Positions 39,567-48,647 of a stretch of 64,000 nt of DNA are shown piece after piece (the stretch's first letter is position 1; each line of letters begins with the position of its first letter). The position numbers and the translations under genes were made by a program. The notes below the pieces were generated by a model. It worked only from the letters and a program-made list of their open reading frames with translations, was not told the DNA's origin and did not search any database. The stretch is from UBA1369 sp964571725 (GTDB lineage Bacteria; Patescibacteriota; Gracilibacteria; UBA1369), in contig CAZNDB010000003.1 of NCBI GenBank assembly GCA_964571725.1, forward strand, positions 62,001-126,000, written 5' to 3'.

Positions 39567-41243
39567 TTAATTCCTTTTAACCCGGGGTACTTTAACAGGG
39601 GCAGAATCAGCCGGGGCGGGATCCAAAACCTGGGCACTGCCGGCCAAATGTACCAGCGCATAATATTTTCCACCATCGGCGGGCTGGAAATTCTGGGCTT
39701 CTTCCAGACTGGTGAAAAAGGTCCCAATGTTACCGTTGGCCGGATCGTCAACAGGAGTAAAAAAAGCATAATTATCTCCGGTCAAATATTGATACAGCTG
39801 TGAATAACAGGAAAAGCCCACCCGGCTGGGAAATTTTACCAATTCGCTAAACTGCAGGTTTTTCACCTTATCATCCGTCTCAAAACCCTTCAGATAATTC
39901 CAGTCATCTACGCTTAAACGGGTCACGCAATGATTTTTATCGGGATATATCCCCGTTTCACCATGATATTTCTCAACGGCCGCCTCCAGTTTTTTCAGAT
40001 TATCAATTCTGGCAGCATCGTCAATTTTAGCCGCAGCTTTTTCTTCTTCGGTAAGAACTTTCGCAGGTTCTTGTAATCCCTCTCCCACTCCCAGAACAGG
40101 CTCAACATCCTTGTTGGAAGAAGTTGAGATCATGTTTTTCAAAAGAGCATTGCTGAGATCCGAATCCAGTGAGCTCTCTGAAGTGGAAAGCCCCAGAAGC
40201 GGGACCGCCACTCCCACAATGACCGGCAAAAGCAGAACCACAATTGCCCCGATCAATACGCCGACGTGTAATTTAATGATCCGGCCGGCATCGTCCAGCC
40301 TGTCCACCAACACCTGAAAAAACGACAAAGATATGGCATAGGACAAGATGCCGAAAATCACAGTTATAATGTTGGCCACTCCGACTATCACCGTGCTCTT
40401 GGTCAGCAGACCCAGAAAAGTTAAGAGAGTCGGAAAAGCCGTCATCAAAAAACCAAAAACCGTCAAAAAACTGAAAACCAGCCACCATTTGTGGTCAGTC
40501 AGCTCCAAACTTTTCTCCAGAGATTCCTGCGCGGTCAATTCGGGATCAGCCATCAGAACGGGGACGGCCAGACAGGCGCGCAGAGACCGCACCATGGAAT
40601 AGATAATAATCACCGGTGCGGAAAGTCCCAAAATAAATGATAAGATCATTACCAAAACCGGTCCGCCCAGCAAAGCTCCAAACATTCCTATCAGAGCAAA
40701 CAAAATCAGAATCACGAACATCAACCAGATTCGGGAATAAATAAATATTTTAAATAACAAATAAATGATCCGGCCGGTGTTTTTGAAAGTTGAAGAGACC
40801 GACTCTCCAAATCTGGTGGGCAAACCGCGAATAGCTGCCGCCGCCTGATTGGACATGCTGCCGTAAAACAAATAACTGATCAGCATCAAAGACAGGCCGA
40901 TCAAAACAATCATCAAAAACATGGTAGCCATGCCGCCGGAACTGGCGGCCCAGATTGCCGGTATGGCAAAAACCATAATTGCGATGACAATCAGAAAGTT
41001 CAAAATAGTAACACCTAGAAAAAGACCTAACTTTTTCTTCACCACCAGCAAAGTCCCTTTAATTATTTCCAGTAACCCCTGTTCCAGAGGGGGTTGAGAG
41101 GCGGAAGAAGGCTCCACTGCGGGATTTGGCACAGGCGCCAAACCGGGAGTCTGTGAAGCTGACGGTTCTGGAACGGACGCAGACGGTTGTGCTGGCGCCG
41201 GATTCAAGTTTGACATCGAGAAAGTTTCAGGATCCTGGAACAT
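39567..41243 (-). CDS. Polytopic membrane protein with extracytoplasmic pilin-like C-terminus
   Basis: A 558-aa protein. The first ~55 residues are Pro/Ser/Ala-rich and cytoplasmic. Residues ~70-355 contain six or more membrane helices in a layout like the glycerophosphodiesterase-type membrane domain (a long helix-rich region of unknown role). After a final helix (GVLIGAIVVLLLPVIVGVAV) comes an extracytoplasmic part. It contains DDAARIDNLKKLEAAVEKYH, ETGIYPDKNHCVTRL and later a YALVHLAGSAQVLDP end, typical of type II pseudopilin globular domains. The combination is seen in CPR genomes. Transport or assembly roles are speculation. Confidence 0.78.
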   Translation of the reverse strand: MFQDPETFSMSNLNPAPAQPSASVPEPSASQTPGLAPVPNPAVEPSSASQPPLEQGLLEIIKGTLLVVKKKLGLFLGVTILNFLIVIAIMVFAIPAIWAASSGGMATMFLMIVLIGLSLMLISYLFYGSMSNQAAAAIRGLPTRFGESVSSTFKNTGRIIYLLFKIFIYSRIWLMFVILILFALIGMFGALLGGPVLVMILSFILGLSAPVIIIYSMVRSLRACLAVPVLMADPELTAQESLEKSLELTDHKWWLVFSFLTVFGFLMTAFPTLLTFLGLLTKSTVIVGVANIITVIFGILSYAISLSFFQVLVDRLDDAGRIIKLHVGVLIGAIVVLLLPVIVGVAVPLLGLSTSESSLDSDLSNALLKNMISTSSNKDVEPVLGVGEGLQEPAKVLTEEEKAAAKIDDAARIDNLKKLEAAVEKYHGETGIYPDKNHCVTRLSVDDWNYLKGFETDDKVKNLQFSELVKFPSRVGFSCYSQLYQYLTGDNYAFFTPVDDPANGNIGTFFTSLEEAQNFQPADGGKYYALVHLAGSAQVLDPAPADSAPVKVPRVKRN

Positions 41244-41351
41244 GGCAAATTAATTAAATATAATTTTAATATTATACCATATTTATACCTGCAAATCACG
41301 GTATATTCTCGCCCTGGAACCCCCAATATAGCCGGTCAGAAACGTCCTGAT

Positions 41352-41381
41352 TTGCAACTTCCGTCCGCCCCCGCCTATAAT
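41352..41381 (+). promoter_or_regulatory. Promoter of the 41.4-kb gene
   Basis: TTGCAA and a consensus TATAAT are separated by 18 bp, 32 bp before the ATG. Confidence 0.65.
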
Positions 41382-41413
41382 ACCGGTAATAAACTCACCG
41401 CAACTTCACCGCT

Positions 41414-42235
41414 ATGATTGAAGGAAAAAACTACTTTGAAATTGAACCCCGGAAAATCGGCCGGGGAGCCCAGCATGTCGTCGGCCGGCTGCGCGACAAG
41501 CAGCAGCGCGAGGGCAGACTGATCAAATATCCCCATTGGACCGGCCGGAGATGGGACGTCAGCACGCCGGCTACCGTACAAAAAGACCTGGCCATCCACC
41601 AGGCTTACAGCACCCCTATTCCGGAAACCAGCCTGGTTATTGAACCAATTATTGATGACGGCCAGTCCATCGTTAAACCTCCCTATGCCATCCTGGTTGA
41701 GGAAATCCATGGAAGAGCCCTCCGCGAAGCCGATCTAAAAGATCCTTCCATCCGGGAACAATTCACCGAACTTACCAGACAATCCTTGAACATCCGCCGG
41801 CAAAACGATTCGGGAGTGGATTTCATGGGTTTTGAATCAATCAAGCATCTGATCGATCATCTCCGCGGCAAAATGCCGGCTGACAAATTGGGGGCCTGTA
41901 ACATTTTGATCGATTCTCGCGAACAAATTAAACTGATCGACACCAGCCTGCTCACGCCCGCCCGCGCTCCTTTTGGCGTAGGCTGGGCTATTGATTCTCT
42001 CATCGATGTCCAGCACAGCCTGATGGCGGAAGTTCTGCAGGACCAAGAGTTGATTGATCAATCCGCCAGCGAAAATCATTCCCGGCTGATGACCAAATTG
42101 GCCGAAAAAATTTACCGGCTCTCGCGGGGCACAGCAGAGGAAAATCCACGACTCACAACTCCTCACCAACCCCAAAATATTTTCACCGCCGCCCATGACC
42201 TTCCCCTTCATAACTTACATCCTGGAGTGCAGTGA
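41414..42235 (+). CDS. Unknown protein with possible kinase-like fold
   Basis: A 273-aa soluble protein. The N-terminus IEPRKIGRGAQHVVGRL resembles a Gly-rich nucleotide loop; a later GACNILIDSREQIKLIDTSL resembles the N...hhhhD segment of kinase-like phosphotransferases (catalytic loop Asn followed by a metal-binding Asp). The standard HxD or HGD motif is not evident, so this is a weak fold guess and not an activity call. The 3' end overlaps the GIY-YIG gene by 41 bp. Confidence 0.7.
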   Translation: MIEGKNYFEIEPRKIGRGAQHVVGRLRDKQQREGRLIKYPHWTGRRWDVSTPATVQKDLAIHQAYSTPIPETSLVIEPIIDDGQSIVKPPYAILVEEIHGRALREADLKDPSIREQFTELTRQSLNIRRQNDSGVDFMGFESIKHLIDHLRGKMPADKLGACNILIDSREQIKLIDTSLLTPARAPFGVGWAIDSLIDVQHSLMAEVLQDQELIDQSASENHSRLMTKLAEKIYRLSRGTAEENPRLTTPHQPQNIFTAAHDLPLHNLHPGVQ

Positions 42236-42464
42236 CCGCACACTTTACATCGGCTCCACCAATGATCTGGACAAAAGGCTGCACGCCCACAATCACCTCA
42301 AATCCGGAGCCAGGTACACCAAAGCCCGCCGGCCTGTGAGGCTGATCCATCAGGAAAAATTCAGCACCTTCAGCGAAGCCAAAAAACGCGAGGCCGTTTT
42401 GAAAAAACTTAGCCGGAAAGAAAAACTGCAGTTAATTCTTCAAAAACAATCCGACATCCTGTAA
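42195..42464 (+). CDS. GIY-YIG domain endonuclease
   Basis: An 89-aa single-domain protein: YILECSDRTLYIGSTND (the GIY...YIG pair, here TYI and LYIGST), then LDKRLHAHNHLKSGARYTKA with catalytic Arg and Tyr, and KKREAVLKKLSRKEKLQLI with the Glu in helix 3. This is the short UPF0213/YhbQ-like subgroup. They are predicted nucleases of unknown role in DNA repair or stress. Translation starts inside the 3' end of the preceding gene. Confidence 0.88.
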   Translation: MTFPFITYILECSDRTLYIGSTNDLDKRLHAHNHLKSGARYTKARRPVRLIHQEKFSTFSEAKKREAVLKKLSRKEKLQLILQKQSDIL

Positions 42465-42492
42465 AATCATTTCAAACCACTAACAAAAACAC

Positions 42493-42804
42493 ATGTCTCT
42501 TAAAAAAACCGTGTACCTGCTTTTAACCATGTTGCTCGGCGTATTACTGATGAGCATCGTCCACACCCTGCTGGATTTCTGGTATTTCTACATTTTCGCC
42601 GCCGCCGATACAGTTCCCGTGCAAAGCACCTTCTGGCTGTTCAGCACCCACCTTCCGGTCTATGTTCCTGGACTTTTGCTGATTGCCGGACTGGTTGGAG
42701 GATTATGGACGGGACTTAAATGGTGGCAAATTGTCTATGTGGAAAAACGCCATTGGAGTTTTCAGAAAAAGACCGCGAAAAAACACAGCCGTAAAAATAA
42801 ATAA
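42493..42804 (+). CDS. Small two-helix membrane protein
   Basis: A 103-aa protein with two membrane helices (VYLLLTMLLGVLLMSIVHTL and VYVPGLLLIAGLVGGLWTGL) separated by an extracytoplasmic aromatic loop, and a strongly basic cytoplasmic tail (KKTAKKHSRKNK). The function is unknown. It lies 28 bp after the GIY-YIG stop in the same direction. Confidence 0.7.
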   Translation: MSLKKTVYLLLTMLLGVLLMSIVHTLLDFWYFYIFAAADTVPVQSTFWLFSTHLPVYVPGLLLIAGLVGGLWTGLKWWQIVYVEKRHWSFQKKTAKKHSRKNK

Positions 42805-42826
42805 TCATTCTATTTAACAACTACCC

Positions 42827-43036
42827 ATGAAATTTTTGGATTTATTGCGCAAACTGGGAATTATCCGTTATGGCGCCGTCAGCGGTACCTATAAAAACTT
42901 CAAGGACCGGCCTGACGAACTGATGTTCGATAACGTCTATGACAAGAAAAAGGACTTAACCACCAAGGAAGATCTCAAAGACATAGCTGATACAATCACA
43001 GGCGGTCATCAGAAATCCGGAAAGAAAAAAAGCTAA
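42827..43036 (+). CDS. Small unknown basic protein
   Basis: A 69-aa protein (MKFLDLLRKLGIIRYGAVSG...) with a short amphipathic helix, a central YKNFKDRPDELMF segment and a charged tail (KSGKKKS). No domain recognised. It lies 22 bp after the membrane protein gene and its stop overlaps the end of the convergent carD-like gene by 4 bp. Confidence 0.6.
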   Translation: MKFLDLLRKLGIIRYGAVSGTYKNFKDRPDELMFDNVYDKKKDLTTKEDLKDIADTITGGHQKSGKKKS

Positions 43037-43773
43037 TTCAGCAGACGGGACAACTCATTTCTAATTTCGACCTCCGGTTGTCCGCGAACCAGGGCAATTT
43101 CATTGACCAGCAGTGTTTTGGCTTTTTCCAAAAGGCTGCTTTCGCCAAAAGACAGAGTTTTTGTCCTGCTCAGCAGGTTCAAATCCCGAACCACTTCCAC
43201 TACGTCAAAAATGGATCCGCTGCGCAATTTATCGATAAAATCTTTATAGCGGCGATGCCAGGCCTTGCCTCCAAAATCAGTCATTCTTTCTCCCAGAAGC
43301 TCCCAAACTTCCTCGATCTGATCTACAGTAATAACCGGACGGACCCCCGCGCTGGCGGCATTATCAAAAGGAATCATTACTTTGCGGTTGGTACCCATGA
43401 TCTGCAAGACAAAAAACTGCTGCTCTATACCGTTAACTGTCATTTGTTTAATATCAATAACCTCCGCCACGCCCTGCGCCGGATAAACCGCCCTGTCGCC
43501 AAGCTTGAAAGGAAACGCCTGCTCACCGTTTGCCTCGGAAAGTCTCCTGGCGGGACGTGGTTTTTCCACGGCTGAAGCCGCGGAAAACTGTTCGTTATGC
43601 TCCCGAGTCAGAGCCTCCACCAGCTCGCTTTCGTTTGCGGCAGAATCAATGATGTCATCAACGGGAATTTCATCAGTTTCAGCTAAACCCAATAACTCAT
43701 CAACGGTCGAAATATCATCATCGTCAGAAATTGACCGGTTTCTGCCAAACGATTTCTCATCAATTGGTGCCAT
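43033..43773 (-). CDS. CarD-family transcription regulator with acidic N-terminal extension
   Basis: Residues ~87-246 are CarD-like: a Tudor-like RNA polymerase-interaction domain (FKLGDRAVYPAQGVAEVIDI ... QQFFVLQI, VMIPFDNAASAGVRPVI) and a helical DNA-binding part (WHRRYKDFIDKLRSGSIFDV, VVRDLNLLSRTKTLSFGESS). CarD binds the β subunit and stabilises the open promoter complex. The first ~85 residues are acidic and low-complexity (ISDDDDISTVDELLGLAETD), an extension absent from typical ~165-aa CarD proteins. It may tune polymerase binding. Confidence 0.9.
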   Translation of the reverse strand: MAPIDEKSFGRNRSISDDDDISTVDELLGLAETDEIPVDDIIDSAANESELVEALTREHNEQFSAASAVEKPRPARRLSEANGEQAFPFKLGDRAVYPAQGVAEVIDIKQMTVNGIEQQFFVLQIMGTNRKVMIPFDNAASAGVRPVITVDQIEEVWELLGERMTDFGGKAWHRRYKDFIDKLRSGSIFDVVEVVRDLNLLSRTKTLSFGESSLLEKAKTLLVNEIALVRGQPEVEIRNELSRLLN

Positions 43774-43900
43774 ATTATTATTGGTCAGGACAACTCCAGC
43801 TTGAAACTAGCCGGTAATTTTGTCAATGATTTATGTCTGATAATAGATTGTTCAAACAACCGGGGATCAGAACGGTTAATAAGTAATTGACTATAAAAAA

Positions 43901-43929
43901 TTCGCCATTGGCAAAATTAGGGGTATAAT
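43901..43929 (+). promoter_or_regulatory. Promoter of the 44-kb membrane protein gene
   Basis: TTCGCC and a consensus TATAAT are separated by 17 bp, 31 bp upstream of the ATG. Confidence 0.5.
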
Positions 43930-43960
43930 TTAACGCAAGACAAAATTTAGGATTATTTTC

Positions 43961-44833
43961 ATGAGAAATTATTTTAAACATGCGCTTGCCTGGATGATCT
44001 TGCTCCTGCCGCTACTCACCATCCCCCTGATCGTATCAGCCCATCAACCGCGCCTGGTGGACACCGAAAATGTCCGCGTTTTAGTCACGGATCCTGAAAT
44101 TTCCAAAGCCTATTACGACAATCTGACGGGCAATCCCCGGATTTATCACATTGATTCGCTAAAACCCTTCGAGCTGTATTTACAAATAACAGTCCCGGCC
44201 AACACCAACCCACACGGACGTTATTCCGCCACTCTCTACCGGATTAACGGCACCAGAGCACATATGGCAGAATTAAAAGCCGGCAGCGGCACCTGGGAAC
44301 CATTCTTTGAACCATTCGGTTATGACAATTATTTCAGGGGGCCGGAATTTAAACAAAAAATGGCCGCAGGAACCTATGAAGTGGAGGTCTATGGGAATGG
44401 CAATCAGGGACGCTATGCACTGGCTATCGGAACCATCGAATCCTTCCCTCTGGAAGAAATGATCAACTCAATCCTGGTTATACCCCAACTGAAAGTTTCC
44501 TTTTTTGAAGATTCCCCCTCCAGCTTTTTATTATCCCCTTTTGGGATCGGTTATCTGGTGGTAATGCTGGCGCTGGCCGGCCTTTTCGCAAAATTCTGTC
44601 ATCTGCTGTTTATTAAATTCGCAAAAAGTCCCGCCAGAAAAGCCTGCAAAAACATCAGCACGGCCGGCCGCTGGATACGGTTTGGAATCGGCATCGTGAT
44701 ATTGATCAGCACCATTTTCACCAACTGGCATCCTTTTTTGCTTTTTGCCGGTTTCTTTTTTGTTGTTCAGGCCCGCACCTGTTGGTGCCCTATCTATGCC
44801 GCCCTGGGCAAAAATTTTTATGACACCAAATAG
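43961..44833 (+). CDS. Exported membrane protein with YgaP-like (DUF2892) C-terminus
   Basis: A signal peptide or first helix (WMILLLPLLTIPLIVSA) leads to an extracytoplasmic β-rich domain of ~150 residues (PFELYLQITVPANTNPHGRY, AAGTYEVEVYGNGNQGRYAL). Two to three membrane helices follow, the last being GRWIRFGIGIVILISTIFTN and FFFVVQARTCWCPIYAALGK. The CWCPIY motif and helix spacing resemble the membrane segment of YgaP-type DUF2892 proteins, whose Cys may carry persulfide. The fusion is not one I know. Confidence 0.75.
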   Translation: MRNYFKHALAWMILLLPLLTIPLIVSAHQPRLVDTENVRVLVTDPEISKAYYDNLTGNPRIYHIDSLKPFELYLQITVPANTNPHGRYSATLYRINGTRAHMAELKAGSGTWEPFFEPFGYDNYFRGPEFKQKMAAGTYEVEVYGNGNQGRYALAIGTIESFPLEEMINSILVIPQLKVSFFEDSPSSFLLSPFGIGYLVVMLALAGLFAKFCHLLFIKFAKSPARKACKNISTAGRWIRFGIGIVILISTIFTNWHPFLLFAGFFFVVQARTCWCPIYAALGKNFYDTK

Positions 44834-44878
44834 CAGCTGCGACCCGGCACGTGGAAAGACTCAGCATTCCTTTGAAAA

Positions 44879-45592
44879 TCACAGATAGACCACTTCCGAC
44901 CTTGTTTCTTCCACGATATCCCTCACTTCAATCTGCAGGGAACGCAAAGCGACTCCCCTGTGGGGTTTCATGGTCAGCCACTTATAACCTCTCCTCCAGC
45001 GGCTCCAGTATTTCTTGATCAACCACCAGATAAACGGTGCCAGTATCAATATCACCCCCACTAATTGTATGTTGTTTACGGCCTGCGTTAAATAAGCCAC
45101 ATTCCTGCCCAGGGTAAACCCCAGCGTCCCCATCAGAGTCGCCCAAGCAATACCGCCGATTATATTCAGAGTTAAAAATATCTTATAGGGTATCTCAAAG
45201 ATTCCCGCCAGCAAAGCGGCATAGATGCGCAAAAGCGGCGTAAAACGTCCGATAAAAATAGTCGCGCTGCCGTACTTCAGAAAGGATTTCTCGGCCCTTT
45301 TTATCTCATAGGCTTTCATGATCCGCCATTTCTGCAACTTGGCAAACAAAAAGTTTCGTCCCAGTTTCCGGCCAATCCAGTAACCGAAATTATCCCCCAG
45401 AATCGCCGCCAAAGCGGCCAGGGAAATCACCACAAAAATATTCATATGCCCCTGGGCGGCCGCGATACTGCCGATCAGCAGAACGGTTTCCCCCGGGAAC
45501 GGAACTCCGGTGCATTCAATCAGAATGCCCAGAAATACCACCCAGTAACCATAGGTTTGAATCAGGCCCAATATGAAATCCCAATTTTCCAT
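44879..45592 (-). CDS. DedA/SNARE-associated (VTT domain) membrane protein
   Basis: A 237-aa protein with the DedA pattern: ECTGVPFPGETVLLIGSIAA, then GDNFGYWIGRKLGRNF and FIGRFTPLLRIYAALLAGIF. These are the conserved E, G-D-x-x-G-Y-x-x-G-R and F-x-R-F-x-P...R motifs of the family. DedA proteins act as lipid scramblase or flippase-like transporters, including for undecaprenyl phosphate, and support envelope integrity. The C-terminal tail is basic. Single gene. Confidence 0.93.
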   Translation of the reverse strand: MENWDFILGLIQTYGYWVVFLGILIECTGVPFPGETVLLIGSIAAAQGHMNIFVVISLAALAAILGDNFGYWIGRKLGRNFLFAKLQKWRIMKAYEIKRAEKSFLKYGSATIFIGRFTPLLRIYAALLAGIFEIPYKIFLTLNIIGGIAWATLMGTLGFTLGRNVAYLTQAVNNIQLVGVILILAPFIWWLIKKYWSRWRRGYKWLTMKPHRGVALRSLQIEVRDIVEETRSEVVYL

Positions 45593-45637
45593 GCGCCCAT
45601 ACTATTACATTTCAAGTCCGCCCACAAAACAAAACTT

Positions 45638-46846
45638 CTACCCCACGAAAGTCAGGGCAATCCCCGCTTTATCCGCGCGGCCTGTTCTGCCGATTCTATG
45701 TATATAGTCGTCGTAGGTGGCCGGCAAATCGTAGTTAATCACGTGGCTGACATCGGCGATGTCCAGGCCGCGCGCCGCCACATCCGTGGCGATCAGCACC
45801 TGTACCCGGTTGGCCTTGAAATCGTTCAGCGCCACCTGTCTTCTGTTCTGGGTTTTGTTACCGTGAATTGAAGCAACCCTGAAGCCCTTGCTGTTTAAAT
45901 ACTTGGATAATTTTTCCACGCCGTGTTTGGTCCGGCCGAAAACCAGTACTTTCTGGAATTCTTTCTGTACCAGCAGGTCTTCCAGCACGTCCACTCTCTG
46001 ACGTCCGCCTTCGATGCGGATCACGTCCTGATGAATGGTAGCGGCGGTATCCCTGACTTTCACGGAAACCCGTTCGGGATTCTTTAAAAATTCATTGATC
46101 ATGCCCTCCACTTCACGCGGCAAAGTCGCGGAAAAGAACAAAGTTTGGCGGTCTTTGGGCAGATGGGAAAAAATCAGTTTAATATCGGGAATAAAGCCCA
46201 TATCCAGCATACGATCGGCCTCATCCAGTACCACATTGTGGCAGATGTTCAGATTCAACACTCTTCTCTGAATCAAATCTTTGATGCGGCCGGGAGTTCC
46301 GATAATTAGATTGGTATTTCTGCGTAAATCCCTGATCTGGGTCATGATATTGGCGCCTCCAATGCACAGTGAAGCGGTCAAACCCAGGCCGGTGGCAAAC
46401 ATGATGAATTCTTCCTTGATCTGTTGCGCCAGTTCTCTGGTCGGAGCCAGAATCAGAATTTTCTCGCTGCGGTTTTTCAAAACCTTATGTAAAAGCGGCA
46501 GCAAAAAGGCCGCGGTTTTACCGGTACCGGTATTGGCAATACCCACCAGATCCTTTCCTTCCAGAATTAAAGGGATGGATTGATCCTGAATCGGCGTGGG
46601 CTTGGTATATCCTTTGCGGGCCACGTTTTTCTTCAGGCTCTCATCCAGCGCGAAATCACTGAATAAATTTTGCGGAATGTATTCTTTGACGGGTTCGGCA
46701 GATACGACGGTCTTGTTGATAAACTTGGACACATCAATTTTCTGGTCTCTGAACCCTCTTTTTTGATTCCCTCCGAATCTGTTTCCTCCGTAATGTGACG
46801 GCCCTCGTTTTACACTGCTCCGGCCTCCGTAGTTTCTATGTGGCAT
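45638..46846 (-). CDS. DEAD-box RNA helicase
   Basis: A 402-aa helicase core: Q motif (GYTKPTPIQDQSIPLI), Walker A ANTGTGKTAA, VLDEADRMLDMGF, SATLPRE, and HRIGRTGRAD near the C-terminus. All motifs are present. The N-terminal ~50 residues are Arg/Gly/Ser-rich (NYGGRSSVKRGPSHYGGNRF), an RNA-binding type tail unusual at the N-terminus in bacterial DEAD proteins. The helicase would remodel RNA or ribosome intermediates. It ends shortly after the HRIGRTGRAD motif without a C-terminal accessory domain. Confidence 0.95.
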   Translation of the reverse strand: MPHRNYGGRSSVKRGPSHYGGNRFGGNQKRGFRDQKIDVSKFINKTVVSAEPVKEYIPQNLFSDFALDESLKKNVARKGYTKPTPIQDQSIPLILEGKDLVGIANTGTGKTAAFLLPLLHKVLKNRSEKILILAPTRELAQQIKEEFIMFATGLGLTASLCIGGANIMTQIRDLRRNTNLIIGTPGRIKDLIQRRVLNLNICHNVVLDEADRMLDMGFIPDIKLIFSHLPKDRQTLFFSATLPREVEGMINEFLKNPERVSVKVRDTAATIHQDVIRIEGGRQRVDVLEDLLVQKEFQKVLVFGRTKHGVEKLSKYLNSKGFRVASIHGNKTQNRRQVALNDFKANRVQVLIATDVAARGLDIADVSHVINYDLPATYDDYIHRIGRTGRADKAGIALTFVG

Positions 46847-46932
46847 AAATTTTAATCTGTTTGAAAAACGGATAATATATTAAGAACATAAGAATGTCAA
46901 TAGCGCAACTCACCTGTTTGAGCTTTAACTTT

Positions 46933-47763
46933 TTACCAAATCATATCCTTTCTTTGCAGGTCTTTTCGTCTGTATTCAGCCTCTTCCAGGCAATCCTCAC
47001 AAAGCCAGTTGACCTCTCCGGCCAACAAATCAACCTGTTCTTCAGGATCATTGCCGGCCAGCGTCAGTGGCTCCATCAAACAGGGACCCTTTTCCCCGTT
47101 ACAATAACCGTCAAAATGATTATCCCCTTTCTCATTGAAATTTCTTCTGGAAAGCCCCATCAAACGCGCGGTTTGCTGGGCTCCAATCAGGGACAACAGT
47201 GCCAGGTAGACCCGATAATCTTCAAACTTGCCCCGCAGACGGCAAACCGATAACAAGCTGTTGGGATATTTTACCAGACCGTAAATAAAATCATTGCCCA
47301 GAAAGGCAGTAGTCAGGTCCTTGTCCAGCACCATCAGGTCAAAATGAGGCTGAATCATCTGTTGCGGCTCAATCCGCATAATATGATCCAGTTTATAGGC
47401 ATTTACCTGCTGACCAAAACCCTTTTCGCGATGCATCAGGGCATTTTCCTGATACCAGTCGGCATTACCGTATTCACCTTCCCCGATCGGCAAATCACCG
47501 CTATAGGCCACGACAATTCTGCTTTGTATTTCATCCAGCAGTTTTCTTACACCTGACAGCACTGCATCTGCTTCATTAGTTTCAATTTCAGAAGTATTAG
47601 CCACAAACAACCTGTCCCGGACAATCGGTTTCGAACGCCCGGTGCCAAAACCGCTGAAATCGTTGTCATCCTCACGGGAAGCATAAATTCTTTGTTGAGT
47701 GGCCATCAGATCAGGTCTGGCCTCAGCCAGCCTGGTATCCTGTTGATAAAACTCTTTAGCCAT
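46933..47763 (-). CDS. Archaemetzincin-like protein lacking the HExxH zinc motif
   Basis: The 276-aa product (started at MAKEFYQQD; a longer frame reaches 47811) follows the order of archaemetzincins: FDLMVLDKDLTTAFLGNDFI, then FIYGLVKYPNSLLSVCRLRG, a helix at 189-204, a C...C pair (221, 228; CNGEKGPCLME), and a CxxC (255, 258). In active archaemetzincins the helix is HExxHxxGxxH; here it reads LLSLIGAQQTARLMGL with no zinc ligands. The cysteine sites remain. It is therefore probably a non-catalytic homologue with a structural zinc. The family call rests on motif order, not on a search. Confidence 0.55.
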   Translation of the reverse strand: MAKEFYQQDTRLAEARPDLMATQQRIYASREDDNDFSGFGTGRSKPIVRDRLFVANTSEIETNEADAVLSGVRKLLDEIQSRIVVAYSGDLPIGEGEYGNADWYQENALMHREKGFGQQVNAYKLDHIMRIEPQQMIQPHFDLMVLDKDLTTAFLGNDFIYGLVKYPNSLLSVCRLRGKFEDYRVYLALLSLIGAQQTARLMGLSRRNFNEKGDNHFDGYCNGEKGPCLMEPLTLAGNDPEEQVDLLAGEVNWLCEDCLEEAEYRRKDLQRKDMIW

Positions 47764-47849
47764 AATTATTTTTAGTAAACTGTTTGCTAAAACAGAGCCT
47801 GGATTATACAACTAGCCCGGCTAATGTAAACCTTAAATTTTCACCATTT

Positions 47850-48608
47850 TCAGGAAACCGAAGCCCCTCTACCCCCGTCAATCACCAGCACCTGTCCCGT
47901 AATGTTGCGCGATTCCTCGGAAGCCAGAAAAAACACGGCATTGGCAATGTCCCGGGGCATATTAAAACGATGGAGCGGAATCATTTTCATACGCTTCTTA
48001 ACTTCTTCCGGCTTTTTCATGAAAGACATAAACCCGCTCCAGGTATAACTGGGAGCGATCGCGTTGACTCGAATCTTCGGGGCCAGCAAAAGTGACAGGG
48101 ATTTGCTGAATTGAATTACCGCCGCCTTAGCCAAAGAATACTCAAAACTGCTCTTTCTGGGATAAAGCCCGGCTACCGAAGCGATATTGATGATATTGCC
48201 TTTGATTTTCTGTTCCAGCATCTTTTTGGAAACCGCCTGCGTAATGAAATATCCCGCCTTCAGATTAACAGACATGGCATAATCCCAGATTTTCTCGGTA
48301 GTCTGGAAAAAATCGTTCTCGGGATATACTCCGGCGTTATTGACCAGCACGTCCACCCGCCCGAATTTTTTATAGACCGCCTGCACCATCTTTTTTACGG
48401 AAGGAAAACGTGAAAAATCAGCCTCAAAAAACTCCGCTTTAACCCCGTAAGTCTGGCGAAGATGTTTTAGCATTGTATCTTCCTCCTTGTCCCAAAGATG
48501 ACAATGTAAAGCCAAATCAGCCCCTTCCCTGGCAAACATCTCGGCGGTTTCCCTGCCGATCGCCCTGGATGCTCCCGTAATAAAAACAACTTTCCTTTTT
48601 AGCGTCAT
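47850..48608 (-). CDS. Short-chain dehydrogenase/reductase
   Basis: A 252-aa classical SDR: cofactor loop TGASRAIG (residues ~11-18, with A where most have G), NNAGVY, catalytic Ser in NIASVAG, YSLAKAAVIQFSKSL with catalytic Tyr and Lys, and a C-terminal GQVLVIDGG. This is the FabG-like group, active on NAD(P)(H) with unknown substrate. The Ala in the Gly-rich loop is a mild variation. Single gene, minus strand, between a histidine kinase and the archaemetzincin-like gene. Confidence 0.92.
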   Translation of the reverse strand: MTLKRKVVFITGASRAIGRETAEMFAREGADLALHCHLWDKEEDTMLKHLRQTYGVKAEFFEADFSRFPSVKKMVQAVYKKFGRVDVLVNNAGVYPENDFFQTTEKIWDYAMSVNLKAGYFITQAVSKKMLEQKIKGNIINIASVAGLYPRKSSFEYSLAKAAVIQFSKSLSLLLAPKIRVNAIAPSYTWSGFMSFMKKPEEVKKRMKMIPLHRFNMPRDIANAVFFLASEESRNITGQVLVIDGGRGASVS

Positions 48609-48647
48609 TTTTTATTTTTGATGTTTTACCTTAGCGTCAGCGTTATT

